Of a stretch of 23,897 nt of DNA, positions 1 to 5,673 are shown piece by piece. Source of the stretch: an uncultured Mollicutes bacterium (GTDB lineage: Bacteria > Bacillota_I > Bacilli_A > Acholeplasmatales > Anaeroplasmataceae). Made by a program: the position numbers and the translations under genes. Under the pieces are notes generated by a model, which was given only the letters and a program-made list of their open reading frames with translations, was not told where the DNA came from and did not search any database. Every line of letters begins with the position of its first letter. The stretch's first letter is position 1. Location: the NCBI GenBank assembly GCA_937905855.1, contig CALCWU010000040.1:1-23897 (forward strand), in the 5' to 3' direction.

Positions 1-212
1 AAGCCAACCTCATCCATATGTCCATCGCACATAATAACTGGTCCATTAGGGTCACCCTTTACAAAGCCAACGACTCCACCTTGACCATCATAGCAAATTT
101 CATCAGTATATTTGCTCATCTTTTCTACCATATATTTTTTTACTTTACCCTCATGACCAGGTACACCATTAATATCGGTAATTTCTTTTAAAAATTCTAA
201 AGTTTCATCCAT
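1..212 (-). CDS. M42 family metallo-aminopeptidase (partial, N-terminal ~70 residues)
   Basis: The gene runs off the left edge, and only the first ~70 codons are present. The product starts MDETLEFLKEIT and contains the N-terminal M42 signature NGVPGHEG (residues ~15-22). Near the window edge it has CDGHMDEVGF; its His and Asp are the first metal ligands of glutamyl/leucyl aminopeptidases of the FrvX/PepA/CelM type. M42 enzymes are cytosolic, dodecameric, dinuclear metal peptidases that trim N-terminal residues from peptides. The ATG is preceded by a GGAAGG ribosome site and a good promoter (245-273). Exact substrate class cannot be told from this fragment. Confidence 0.88.
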   Translation of the reverse strand, partial: MDETLEFLKEITDINGVPGHEGKVKKYMVEKMSKYTDEICYDGQGGVVGFVKGDPNGPVIMCDGHMDEVG

Positions 213-244
213 AATTTTAACCTTCCTTTATTTATTATAAGGGA

Positions 245-273
245 ATTTTATCATACTTTAATAATAATTGCAA
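245..273 (-). promoter_or_regulatory. Promoter of the M42 peptidase gene
   Basis: On the minus strand a TTGCAA -35 box (268-273) is separated by 17 bases from a TAAAAT -10 box (245-250). A TG one base before the -10 makes it an extended -10. The predicted start lies ~25-30 bases upstream of the ATG at 212, after the ncRNA terminator, so the peptidase appears to be transcribed alone. Confidence 0.7.
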
Positions 274-334
274 ATAATTTGCATAATTTTATAAAACAAT
301 GAATAAAATTTTACTTCTTCAAAATTAAAACAAC

Positions 335-364
335 AAAAAAAGGTTTATCTCACGACAAACCTTT
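335..364 (-). terminator. Intrinsic terminator of the 6S-like RNA
   Basis: On the minus strand an 8-bp stem AAAGGTTT/AAACCTTT (357-364 with 339-346) closes a 10-base loop and is followed directly by a run of Ts. It ends the non-coding RNA transcribed from 521 and separates it from the M42 peptidase promoter. Confidence 0.85.
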
Positions 365-521
365 ATAAGCCACTAGGAAGCCCAGTGAAGAACATAAGTC
401 TTCAAAGGTAGGATTCTCTCTTAGTAACTAATTAGGATTCCTATTTAAAATAGGCATTCACACATAATTTCCTCTCAAATCCCATAAATTATAGTTTGGG
501 TTCCACGGCTTCTTCCTAGTT
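335..521 (-). ncRNA. ssrS: Probable 6S RNA (SsrS-like), ~185 nt
   Basis: There is no open frame here, yet the stretch has a consensus promoter and an intrinsic terminator. The predicted transcript starts ACTAGGAAGAAGCC (507-520), which pairs with GGCTTCCTAGT near its 3' end (372-382) apart from a 3-base bulge, giving a long closing stem. Internal hairpins include a GAAGA/TCTTC stem (within 386-402) and a CCTATTT/AAATAGG stem near the middle (around 440-455). Length, closing stem, rod-like layout and strong constitutive promoter match 6S RNA, which binds sigma-A RNA polymerase holoenzyme and mimics an open promoter. That it is an ncRNA is well supported. The family name is inferred from architecture, because primary sequence is poorly conserved. 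SRP RNA, tmRNA and RNase P signature sequences are absent. Confidence 0.6.
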
Positions 522-527
522 AATATT

Positions 528-556
528 ATATTACCATAACCCTATCATTTTGTCAA
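528..556 (-). promoter_or_regulatory. Consensus sigma-A promoter of the 6S-like RNA
   Basis: The minus strand has a perfect TTGACA -35 (551-556), a 17-base spacer and a TAATAT -10 (528-533). An overlapping TATAAT (525-530) with a 20-base spacer is a second choice. The predicted start at ~521 coincides with the first base of the long closing stem. Confidence 0.85.
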
Positions 557-566
557 TATTAGCTTA

Positions 567-887
567 TTATGAGAAAGAAATAATTAATGTAATAATAGCT
601 ACTAAAACAAATAATATTCCTACAATCTTCATAACCTTATCACCATGAGGATCTCCATTTGAGGATTGATTAATATATGGTAATGTAAATGCTACACTAC
701 CCATCAAGGTTAATCCAATAGGCGTTAAAAAATGTCTATTAAAATATGGCAATTCTTTACCATCTGGTAAATTCCAACTCATTATCATATTACTTAAAAA
801 TAAAGCAATTATAGCAATACATGCGATTGTATCATATATCTTTAAAATTCTAATTTGTTTTGGAAGTTTTTTGTCATTATTTTTCAT
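567..887 (-). CDS. Small three-helix membrane protein, unknown function
   Basis: 106 residues. A short basic N-terminus (KNNDKKLPKQIRILK) is followed by three hydrophobic segments at about residues 18-38, 52-71 and 86-105, so it is an integral membrane protein with little outside the bilayer. The start is supported by a GAGAGG ribosome site 9 bases upstream and a TATAAT -10 box on the minus strand (908-913) just after the rplT terminator. No convincing -35 box was found. It is probably a separate transcript rather than the tail of the ribosomal operon. I do not recognise a family, and there is no cofactor or catalytic motif. Confidence 0.75.
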   Translation of the reverse strand: MKNNDKKLPKQIRILKIYDTIACIAIIALFLSNMIMSWNLPDGKELPYFNRHFLTPIGLTLMGSVAFTLPYINQSSNGDPHGDKVMKIVGILFVLVAIITLIISFS

Positions 888-924
888 CTAAATATACCTC
901 TCAAATCATTATAAACCATTTAAG

Positions 925-952
925 AAAAAAAGAAAAGCACAAAAGTGCTTTT
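925..952 (-). terminator. Terminator of the infC-rpmI-rplT operon
   Basis: On the minus strand an 8-bp stem AAAAGCAC/GTGCTTTT with a TTTT loop (933-952) is followed by CTTTTTTTC. It sits 9 bases after the rplT stop codon. Confidence 0.9.
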
Positions 953-961
953 TTTCAATTA

Positions 962-1594
962 TTATTGTAAAGCAGCGATTAAATCAGCTTTCTTCATTGT
1001 AGAAATACCCTTAACGCCCTTTTCCTTAGCCATTGCCTTTAATTCAGCAACAGTTAATGATTCTAAATCAACGCTCTTAGTTTCCTCTACAACTTTTTCT
1101 TCTTGAGCAGAAGTCTCAACTGGTGCCTCTTCTACCTTTTGAGTATTCTTAGCAATCTCTGCTTGAGCCTTTGCAGCACGCTCAGCCTTAGGAGCAGGTT
1201 TAACGAAGATTACTTCTTCCTTAACTGTTTCCTTTTTATTAGCTAAAGCATTCTTACTAGCCTCACATAATTTTGTGAATGTTGCTGCATCATTAATAGC
1301 CATCTCAGAAAGCATCTTACGGTTAACTTCGATACCAGCAATTGCTAGACCATTAATAAATTGAGAATATTTCATTCCATTTAACTTACAAGCAGCATTA
1401 ATACGAGAAATCCATAATTTACGGAAATCACGTTTCTTAGCCTTTCTATCACGATAAGCAAATGCAAGTGAACGCATTACTTGCTCATGAGCTGTTCTAT
1501 ATAATGTATGTTTTGAACCATAATAGCCCTTTGCTAATTTCAAAACGGCCTTACGTCTTCTACGTGTTACATATCCACCTTTAACTCTTGGCAT
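962..1594 (-). CDS. rplT: 50S ribosomal protein L20 with a C-terminal SAP/Rho-N-like extension
   Basis: Residues 1-~118 are a normal L20: start MPRVKGGYVTRRRRK, the conserved AKGYYGSKHTLYRTAHEQVM block and WISRINAACK. L20 is an early-assembly 23S rRNA-binding protein and, in Bacillus, the autoregulator of this operon. L20 is normally ~115-120 residues, but this one has 210. Residues ~120-174 are an Ala/Lys/Glu-rich, probably disordered linker. Residues ~175-210 (VDLESLTVAELKAMAKEKG, then KKADLIAAL) look like a two-helix SAP, LEM or Rho N-terminal type domain, usually a nucleic-acid binder. The extension is in frame with no stop or frameshift and ends just before the terminator, so it is real coding sequence. 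It is last in infC-rpmI-rplT. Confidence 0.95.
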   Translation of the reverse strand: MPRVKGGYVTRRRRKAVLKLAKGYYGSKHTLYRTAHEQVMRSLAFAYRDRKAKKRDFRKLWISRINAACKLNGMKYSQFINGLAIAGIEVNRKMLSEMAINDAATFTKLCEASKNALANKKETVKEEVIFVKPAPKAERAAKAQAEIAKNTQKVEEAPVETSAQEEKVVEETKSVDLESLTVAELKAMAKEKGVKGISTMKKADLIAALQ

Positions 1595-1612
1595 ATTTCT
1601 TTACCTCCTAAA

Positions 1613-1813
1613 TTACATTAAATTGCTAACTAATGATTTAATACGTTTAACATCAGTTGCATCTACAGTTGTTGTTTTACTTAAATTTTTATTTTGTTTG
1701 TGGCTCTTATTAGTCTTTAAATGTCCTGTATAAGAATGTCCACGAGTAATTTTACCAGTTGCTGTAACTTTTACTCTCTTTTTTAATCCACTATGTGTTT
1801 TAGCCTTTGGCAT
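1613..1813 (-). CDS. rpmI: 50S ribosomal protein L35
   Basis: 66 residues, the normal L35 length. The start MPKAKTHSGLKKRVKVTATG and the RGHSYTGHLKTNKSHKQ block are typical of this small basic large-subunit protein. It lies 18 bases after infC and 18 before rplT, in the canonical order. A GGAG-type ribosome site precedes the ATG. Confidence 0.97.
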   Translation of the reverse strand: MPKAKTHSGLKKRVKVTATGKITRGHSYTGHLKTNKSHKQNKNLSKTTTVDATDVKRIKSLVSNLM

Positions 1814-1831
1814 TTTAATTCACTCCTTAAA

Positions 1832-2368
1832 TTATTTTTCTGATTTTGGTGCGACTATCGCAAATAATATTTTTCCATCAAGCTTTACTGGTGATTCACA
1901 AACTGAATCATCCTTCAAAGCTTCTACAAAGCGCTCTACAACCTCTTTACAAAGATCTTGACGTGTCATCATACGTCCATAAAGTCTTAAAGAGATTTTA
2001 ACCTTATTTCCTTTGGTTAAAATAGTTTGAGCCTTGCGTACTTTTGTATCAAAGTCATGCTTTTCAATCGTTGGGCTAAGTTGAATTTCTTGAACAACTA
2101 CTACCTTTTGATTCTTTTTCATTTCTTTTAGTTTCTTTTGCTGTTCAAAACGATAGCGAGAATAATCCATCATCTTTGCAACAGCTGGATTTGAATCAGG
2201 TGAAACTAAAACTAGATCCATGTTTCTATCATATGCAGCATTAAGGGCAGCATTTCTAGATAGTACCCCAAGCTTCTCGCCAGTATCAGTAATTACTAGC
2301 ATTTCTTTTACTCTTATAGCCTCATTAACGATATCCTCAATTGGCTTTTTTACTTGCTTATTAATAAT
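1832..2368 (-). CDS. infC: Translation initiation factor IF-3 with a non-canonical AUU start
   Basis: IF-3 binds the 30S subunit, prevents 50S joining and checks start-codon and initiator-tRNA pairing. The N-domain block (NEAIRVKEMLVITDTGEKLG, DLVLVSPDSNPAVAKMMDY) and C-domain (KISLRLYGRM, VKLDGKILFAIVAPK) are intact. The first in-frame ATG (2300-2302) would remove about 22 N-terminal residues, including IINKQVKKPIEDIVNEAIR. Extending upstream in frame reaches ATT ATT at 2368-2363, placed 7 and 10 bases after a strong GGAGG (2376-2380), and no ATG/GTG/TTG is better placed. I take ATT at 2368, giving 178 residues. An AUU start is known for infC in E. coli and others, where IF-3 represses its own translation by rejecting AUU. 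First gene of the operon. Confidence 0.93.
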   Translation of the reverse strand: MINKQVKKPIEDIVNEAIRVKEMLVITDTGEKLGVLSRNAALNAAYDRNMDLVLVSPDSNPAVAKMMDYSRYRFEQQKKLKEMKKNQKVVVVQEIQLSPTIEKHDFDTKVRKAQTILTKGNKVKISLRLYGRMMTRQDLCKEVVERFVEALKDDSVCESPVKLDGKILFAIVAPKSEK

Positions 2369-2516
2369 TCCTACACCTCCAACACGTTTTAAACAAACAA
2401 AAAGGATGTCAAAAACATCCTTAAAATAACAATAATCAATTATTGTGCTTTCTGCCTATCAATATTCTCAATCAGGCGAGAACGGATGTTCTTCTTCCAC
2501 TTATTCATTTACAACA
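2369..2516 (-). promoter_or_regulatory. Ribosomal-protein L20-type leader (transcription attenuator) upstream of infC
   Basis: About 150 bases of untranslated leader separate the promoter from the infC start. It ends in a complete intrinsic terminator placed before the gene. An upstream segment AGAACATCC (2484-2492, minus strand) can pair with GGATGTTTT (2412-2420) in the 5' arm of that terminator, giving a competing antiterminator stem (one G-U pair). Position and logic match the L20 leader known in Bacillus, where excess L20 binds the leader and favours termination. The identity of the effector is inferred from the family and operon. Confidence 0.7.
2391..2422 (-). terminator. Attenuator hairpin within the infC leader
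   Basis: On the minus strand an 8-bp stem AAGGATGT/ACATCCTT (2415-2422 with 2402-2409) has a 5-base loop and is followed by TTTGTTTGTTT. It lies 30 bases upstream of the infC start, so it must be conditionally read through. Confidence 0.85.
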
Positions 2517-2521
2517 TAGTT

Positions 2522-2550
2522 ATTTTACACTATTTCATTCTTAATGTCAA
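2522..2550 (-). promoter_or_regulatory. Promoter of infC-rpmI-rplT
   Basis: The minus strand has a TTGACA -35 (2545-2550), a 17-base spacer and a TAAAAT -10 (2522-2527). The predicted start is ~2515. It sits only ~30 bases from the stop of the upstream ABC gene, with no clear terminator between. Confidence 0.85.
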
Positions 2551-2579
2551 TATGTTTTTTTACATATATTAAATATTTG

Positions 2580-3869
2580 TTAATTTTTCTTTTTTTGATA
2601 AATAATTAATCCTAAAACAAATAATATTACTATTTCTATAATAACATATATGTAGCCATAATAAAAATAATTCTTCTTTTCTATATAAATAGCTGGGTAA
2701 AACAAACTAATTATTTGACTACTTTTTTTAGATATATTTGTTAGCATTTTCAAGCCAAAGCTAATTATGAAGAATAAAAATGCCGAAAAAAAGCTTTTAA
2801 ATAAATTAATAAAAATTTCTCCTAAGCATAGCAAATAAATTGTATTTAATAAATAAGCTAAGAAAAGCATAAAATCACTTATTGAAAGCTTATAATCCTT
2901 ATATATAATTAATGGATATATTTCATAAAATAAAAATTCAACTATAATAATTAAACATAAAAATAATAAATGACTACAAAGCTTAGATATATATATTTTC
3001 CCTTTATTTTCGCTTGCAATAAATAAAATATCATATTTTTCTGTAGCTATAAAATCATTTGCAATTAAAAAACTAATTAAAGCTATATTAATAATGGTTA
3101 TATAAAATGAGATGTTAGTTTTATATTCCAATAAATACATTTTATAATTTTCTAAATACTCAAAATTGTTAATAGGCTTATCTATATTTAAATAAAAAAC
3201 AATTCCACACATAATAATAGCTAATGATATTGAAATAATACTTATTTTATTCAATTCATTAACTAAATAAAGCTTAATCACCTCTTCATTAATACTACTT
3301 CCTAAATGAATACTATAGATAATAGGTTTAAGTTCTTCATAAAAGCTTGCATTATGTGTAGCAATTATTATAGTTTTACCATTATTAATATATTCTTTGA
3401 TTTTATTCCTAAAAATCTCTTTACTTTCTAAATCAAGACCATCAAGAGGCTCATCAAATAAATACAAATCATAATCAGAATACATTATCGAAATTATTCC
3501 AACCTTTTGCTGCATTCCCTTAGACATACTTCCTATAAGCTTATTAGGTACAAAATAATCACTTAACGCCTTTTGCATATTATAGTTTTTGGTATATAGC
3601 CTTACAAAATCTAGGGCATTAATATATTTCGGCAAAATAAATTTATCTGGAAGATACCCTATTTTATTTGTATTTAAAATAATTTTCCCCTTATCATTTT
3701 TTTGTAACATATATATTTTAGCAAATAATTTAATTATTGTTGATTTTCCACTGCCGTTCTCACCAATTAATAAATAAATTTTTCCATCTTCAAAAAGCAA
3801 ATTTAGATTATCTAACACTTTAAAATCCTTAAAATATTTTGTAACATTATCTAATTTAGCAATAATCAT
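2580..3869 (-). CDS. Fused ABC transporter: N-terminal ATPase plus six-helix permease
   Basis: 429 residues. Residues 1-~200 are an ABC ATPase: Walker A GENGSGKST (36-44), signature SMSKGMQQK (114-122), Walker B LYLFDE (135-140) with a GLD D-loop, and H-loop His172. Residues ~205-425 hold about six hydrophobic helices (roughly 209-227, 253-272, 291-310, 325-350, 352-375, 400-424), resembling an ABC-2 type permease and ending in a KKKN tail. ABC-2 exporters usually split ATPase and permease into two genes. Here one chain carries both, so a homodimer would be a full transporter. Its ATG overlaps the TGA of the upstream gene (ATGA), so it is translationally coupled to the secreted protein at 3866-4498. 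Export of, or immunity to, a peptide or toxin is an inference. The region is very rich in Lys, Ile and Asn codons. Confidence 0.88.
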   Translation of the reverse strand: MIIAKLDNVTKYFKDFKVLDNLNLLFEDGKIYLLIGENGSGKSTIIKLFAKIYMLQKNDKGKIILNTNKIGYLPDKFILPKYINALDFVRLYTKNYNMQKALSDYFVPNKLIGSMSKGMQQKVGIISIMYSDYDLYLFDEPLDGLDLESKEIFRNKIKEYINNGKTIIIATHNASFYEELKPIIYSIHLGSSINEEVIKLYLVNELNKISIISISLAIIMCGIVFYLNIDKPINNFEYLENYKMYLLEYKTNISFYITIINIALISFLIANDFIATEKYDILFIASENKGKIYISKLCSHLLFLCLIIIVEFLFYEIYPLIIYKDYKLSISDFMLFLAYLLNTIYLLCLGEIFINLFKSFFSAFLFFIISFGLKMLTNISKKSSQIISLFYPAIYIEKKNYFYYGYIYVIIEIVILFVLGLIIYQKKKN

Positions 3870-4498
3870 ATTTTAACCTTTTTTACACGAGGATAAAGAC
3901 TTGTAATTGTGAAATATTCAAAACATCCTGTATTTTGTCTACACCAAAAAACATAACGCTGGGCTCGACCATTAGTAACTCTTGCCGTACCTGTCATATA
4001 AATAATTGCCTTATAGCCAGGATCAATCTTTATTTTAATTGTATCAGTTTGCTTTTCTTCCTTATTTTCAGTTTTTGTATATGATAAATTAATTGAAGCA
4101 TCTAAATTATGCTTAAATTTTTTAAATGTGCCTGTTCCCTTATAAGAAATATTTCCCGTTGAACTAATTGACGTCTTGACAGATTTATCATAAGTAATTG
4201 TTTTACTATATTCCATTTCTGTTGGTCCCGGATTATAAAACGAAAACAATATTTCACTTTCAAAGGTAGCTTCAACCTCTTTATTTACAATAAGAACATT
4301 CCATCCCCAAAACTTTCTTTTACTAATTGCAGGTGAATATTGATTTTTTTCCTTATCGGTCCAATTCTTTATTAGTTTACCTTTAGCAAGATTAACACTT
4401 TGAAATTGATTATAATCCCTTTCATTAGCATTCTTTTTAATATTTGGAGTCAACATAAAAAAATTAATAAAAATAAAAAACATATATATAAGTTTCAT
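3866..4498 (-). CDS. Secreted beta-rich protein, unknown; possible pore-forming (aerolysin/ETX-MTX2-like) fold
   Basis: 210 residues. A hydrophobic N-terminus (LIYMFFIFINFFML) followed by TPNIKKNA suggests a signal peptide cleaved near residue 24. The mature part has Trp-rich segments (FWGWNVLIV, 63-71) and then residues ~95-173, in which Ser/Thr/Lys alternate with hydrophobics over successive strands (KTITYDKSVKTSISSTGNIS, then ASINLSYTKTENKEEKQTDT) and end in DPGYKAIIYMTGTARV. That layout recalls the insertion-loop module of aerolysin/ETX-MTX2 beta-pore formers, but this is pattern resemblance only. Cys186 and Cys192 (WCRQNTGC) may form a disulfide outside the cell. It overlaps both neighbours by ATGA-type junctions and sits between a membrane-anchored protein and an ABC exporter. 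An accessory or immunity protein is the alternative. Confidence 0.82.
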   Translation of the reverse strand: MKLIYMFFIFINFFMLTPNIKKNANERDYNQFQSVNLAKGKLIKNWTDKEKNQYSPAISKRKFWGWNVLIVNKEVEATFESEILFSFYNPGPTEMEYSKTITYDKSVKTSISSTGNISYKGTGTFKKFKHNLDASINLSYTKTENKEEKQTDTIKIKIDPGYKAIIYMTGTARVTNGRAQRYVFWCRQNTGCFEYFTITSLYPRVKKVKI

Positions 4499-5166
4499 TT
4501 AACAACTATCCTTTCTATTTTTTTAAAATCTAAATTATTATTTAAAGAAAATAATAAGATAATATAATTTCCATTAGCATCAAAAAAGAAGTTTTTAATA
4601 TCTAGCTTAATATTTTCTATTTCATAATATTGGTTAACCTTTTTAACTTCATAAATTTCATCTAAATATTTTATCTTTTCTATTTCAACTCCTTTAAACA
4701 ATAGTTTTTCATCAACATAATAAAAATCGTTAATTTCATATATTACTTTATTTTTAATTGTTTCAATTGATGATAAACAAATTTCAAGTTCCTCCAAGTC
4801 ATTCTTTATTTGAAGATTACATTTTTGATTTATTTCATCTTCTATATAAAATTCAAAACAAAAATGGTAAAAAAGTGTCCCAAATACTACTAACGTATTC
4901 TTAATTTTAACACTTGAACAAACAATTTTTTTTACATTATTATCACCTACTAAAAAATATTCATTTTTTTCTATTTCCTTAAACGAAACATTTTCTTTGT
5001 TGAAAAATAAATCGATTTTCATTTTATCATCAACTAGATATTCATTATTTTCATAATAAAAACCTTCTAACTTATAATTCTCACTTCTTTTTTTATTATT
5101 TATAAATAATAGCATCACAAAAAAAACACTAACAATTACTAAATATATATAAAATACTTTTTTCAT
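4495..5166 (-). CDS. Membrane-anchored extracytoplasmic protein, unknown function
   Basis: 223 residues. One N-terminal transmembrane helix (about residues 4-24, VFYIYLVIVSVFFVMLLFIN) is followed by a KKRSE stop-transfer and a ~195-residue hydrophilic domain rich in Lys, Glu, Asn, Ile and Phe, with many alternating strands. There is no lipobox Cys and no catalytic motif I recognise. The start has a GAAAGG ribosome site 8 bases upstream. It is first in the three-gene cassette, and its stop overlaps the start of the next gene. A TATTATTATAAG stretch upstream could supply a -10, but no good -35 is seen. It may be a partner, chaperone or immunity protein for the secreted protein; this rests on context only. 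Confidence 0.8.
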   Translation of the reverse strand: MKKVFYIYLVIVSVFFVMLLFINNKKRSENYKLEGFYYENNEYLVDDKMKIDLFFNKENVSFKEIEKNEYFLVGDNNVKKIVCSSVKIKNTLVVFGTLFYHFCFEFYIEDEINQKCNLQIKNDLEELEICLSSIETIKNKVIYEINDFYYVDEKLLFKGVEIEKIKYLDEIYEVKKVNQYYEIENIKLDIKNFFFDANGNYIILLFSLNNNLDFKKIERIVVK

Positions 5167-5257
5167 TTTTTATTCCTTTCACTTATAATAATACTTGTGA
5201 AAATCATAATTTACTAAAAAGAAAAAGCTAAAGAATTTATTTTCAGCTTTAATAAAC

Positions 5258-5284
5258 AAAAAAAACTGAGAGCAATTCTCTCAG
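5258..5284 (-). terminator. Terminator of ptsH
   Basis: On the minus strand a perfect 7-bp stem CTGAGAG/CTCTCAG (5278-5284 with 5266-5272) and a 5-base loop are followed by eight Ts. A second, weaker inverted repeat (AAAGCTGAA and TTCTTTAGCTTT, 5222-5250) with a T-run follows and may be a back-up. Confidence 0.9.
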
Positions 5285-5311
5285 CTAATATAATTCTATG
5301 ATAAGAAGCAA

Positions 5312-5557
5312 CTATTCAATAATACTTGCAATATCATCAATTGCTTTTGTAGCGTCGCTTCCTGATGCCTCCAAAACAACATTTGAGCCAGATGGTAAGC
5401 ATAATGATAATAAGCCTAAAACTGATTTTGCATCAATTTTATTATTCTTAGTTATTAAATAAACGTCACTTTCAAACTTACCAGCCTCTCTTGCTATTTG
5501 GCTGCATAATCTTGCATGTAAACCAAGTGTATTTGCTATTTTAATTTCCTTTGTCAT
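5312..5557 (-). CDS. ptsH: Phosphocarrier protein HPr
   Basis: 81 residues, normal HPr size. HPr passes phosphate from Enzyme I to sugar-specific EIIs, and in Firmicutes it is phosphorylated by HPr kinase on a serine to act in carbon catabolite control. The active-site block is LGLHARLC with His14 and Arg16; the usual motif is GLHARPA, so Pro and Ala are replaced by Leu and Cys. The regulatory serine is present in AKSVLGLLSL (Ser45). A longer ATG start at 5566 touches the GGAG directly, so I choose the ATG at 5557, 9 bases after GGAG. It is a single-gene transcript. Enzyme I is not adjacent, as is usual for detached ptsH genes in some Mollicutes relatives. Confidence 0.93.
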   Translation of the reverse strand: MTKEIKIANTLGLHARLCSQIAREAGKFESDVYLITKNNKIDAKSVLGLLSLCLPSGSNVVLEASGSDATKAIDDIASIIE

Positions 5558-5566
5558 ACATATCAT

Positions 5567-5673
5567 CTCCTACAATAATGTTATATATCTATGAACATAT
5601 TTATGCAATAATGAAAGCATTAACAATTTAATGAAATCGTTTCATAATAATTATTTTGGTTTCATATATTTAA
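5567..5673. promoter_or_regulatory. Divergent control region of ptsH and the 104-residue gene, with a palindrome
   Basis: The 107-base gap separates divergent starts. It holds a perfect inverted repeat ATGAAA-TCG-TTTCAT (5631-5645), with a related ATGAAAGCAT at 5611-5620. For ptsH, TTGTTA (5621-5626) and TAAATA (5598-5603), 17 apart, are a weak promoter pair. For the rightward gene a TATATT -10 (5665-5670) lies only 4 bases before the first ATG. The palindrome lies beside the ptsH -35 and upstream of the rightward -10, where a repressor could act on both genes. It resembles a cre site but is one base too short. Confidence 0.4.

Noticed and set aside
335..521. T-box or other riboswitch leader for the M42 peptidase gene
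   Set aside because: A GTGGAACCC stretch recalls the T-box motif, but it lies at the 5' end instead of just before the terminator. The ends of the RNA pair with each other, and the peptidase has its own promoter after the terminator.
2550..2567. ATATGT/ACATAT inverted repeat as a terminator for the ABC cassette
   Set aside because: On the relevant strand no T-run follows; it runs into the TTGACA of the infC promoter.
3866..5166. Use of TGA as tryptophan (Mycoplasma code)
   Set aside because: TGA ends several genes exactly at ATGA overlaps, and tryptophan codons are TGG throughout.
5631..5645. Catabolite-response (cre) element at ptsH
   Set aside because: The 13-base core TGAAATCGTTTCA is one base shorter than the 14-base cre consensus, so the half-sites are out of register. 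Kept only as an unnamed palindrome.
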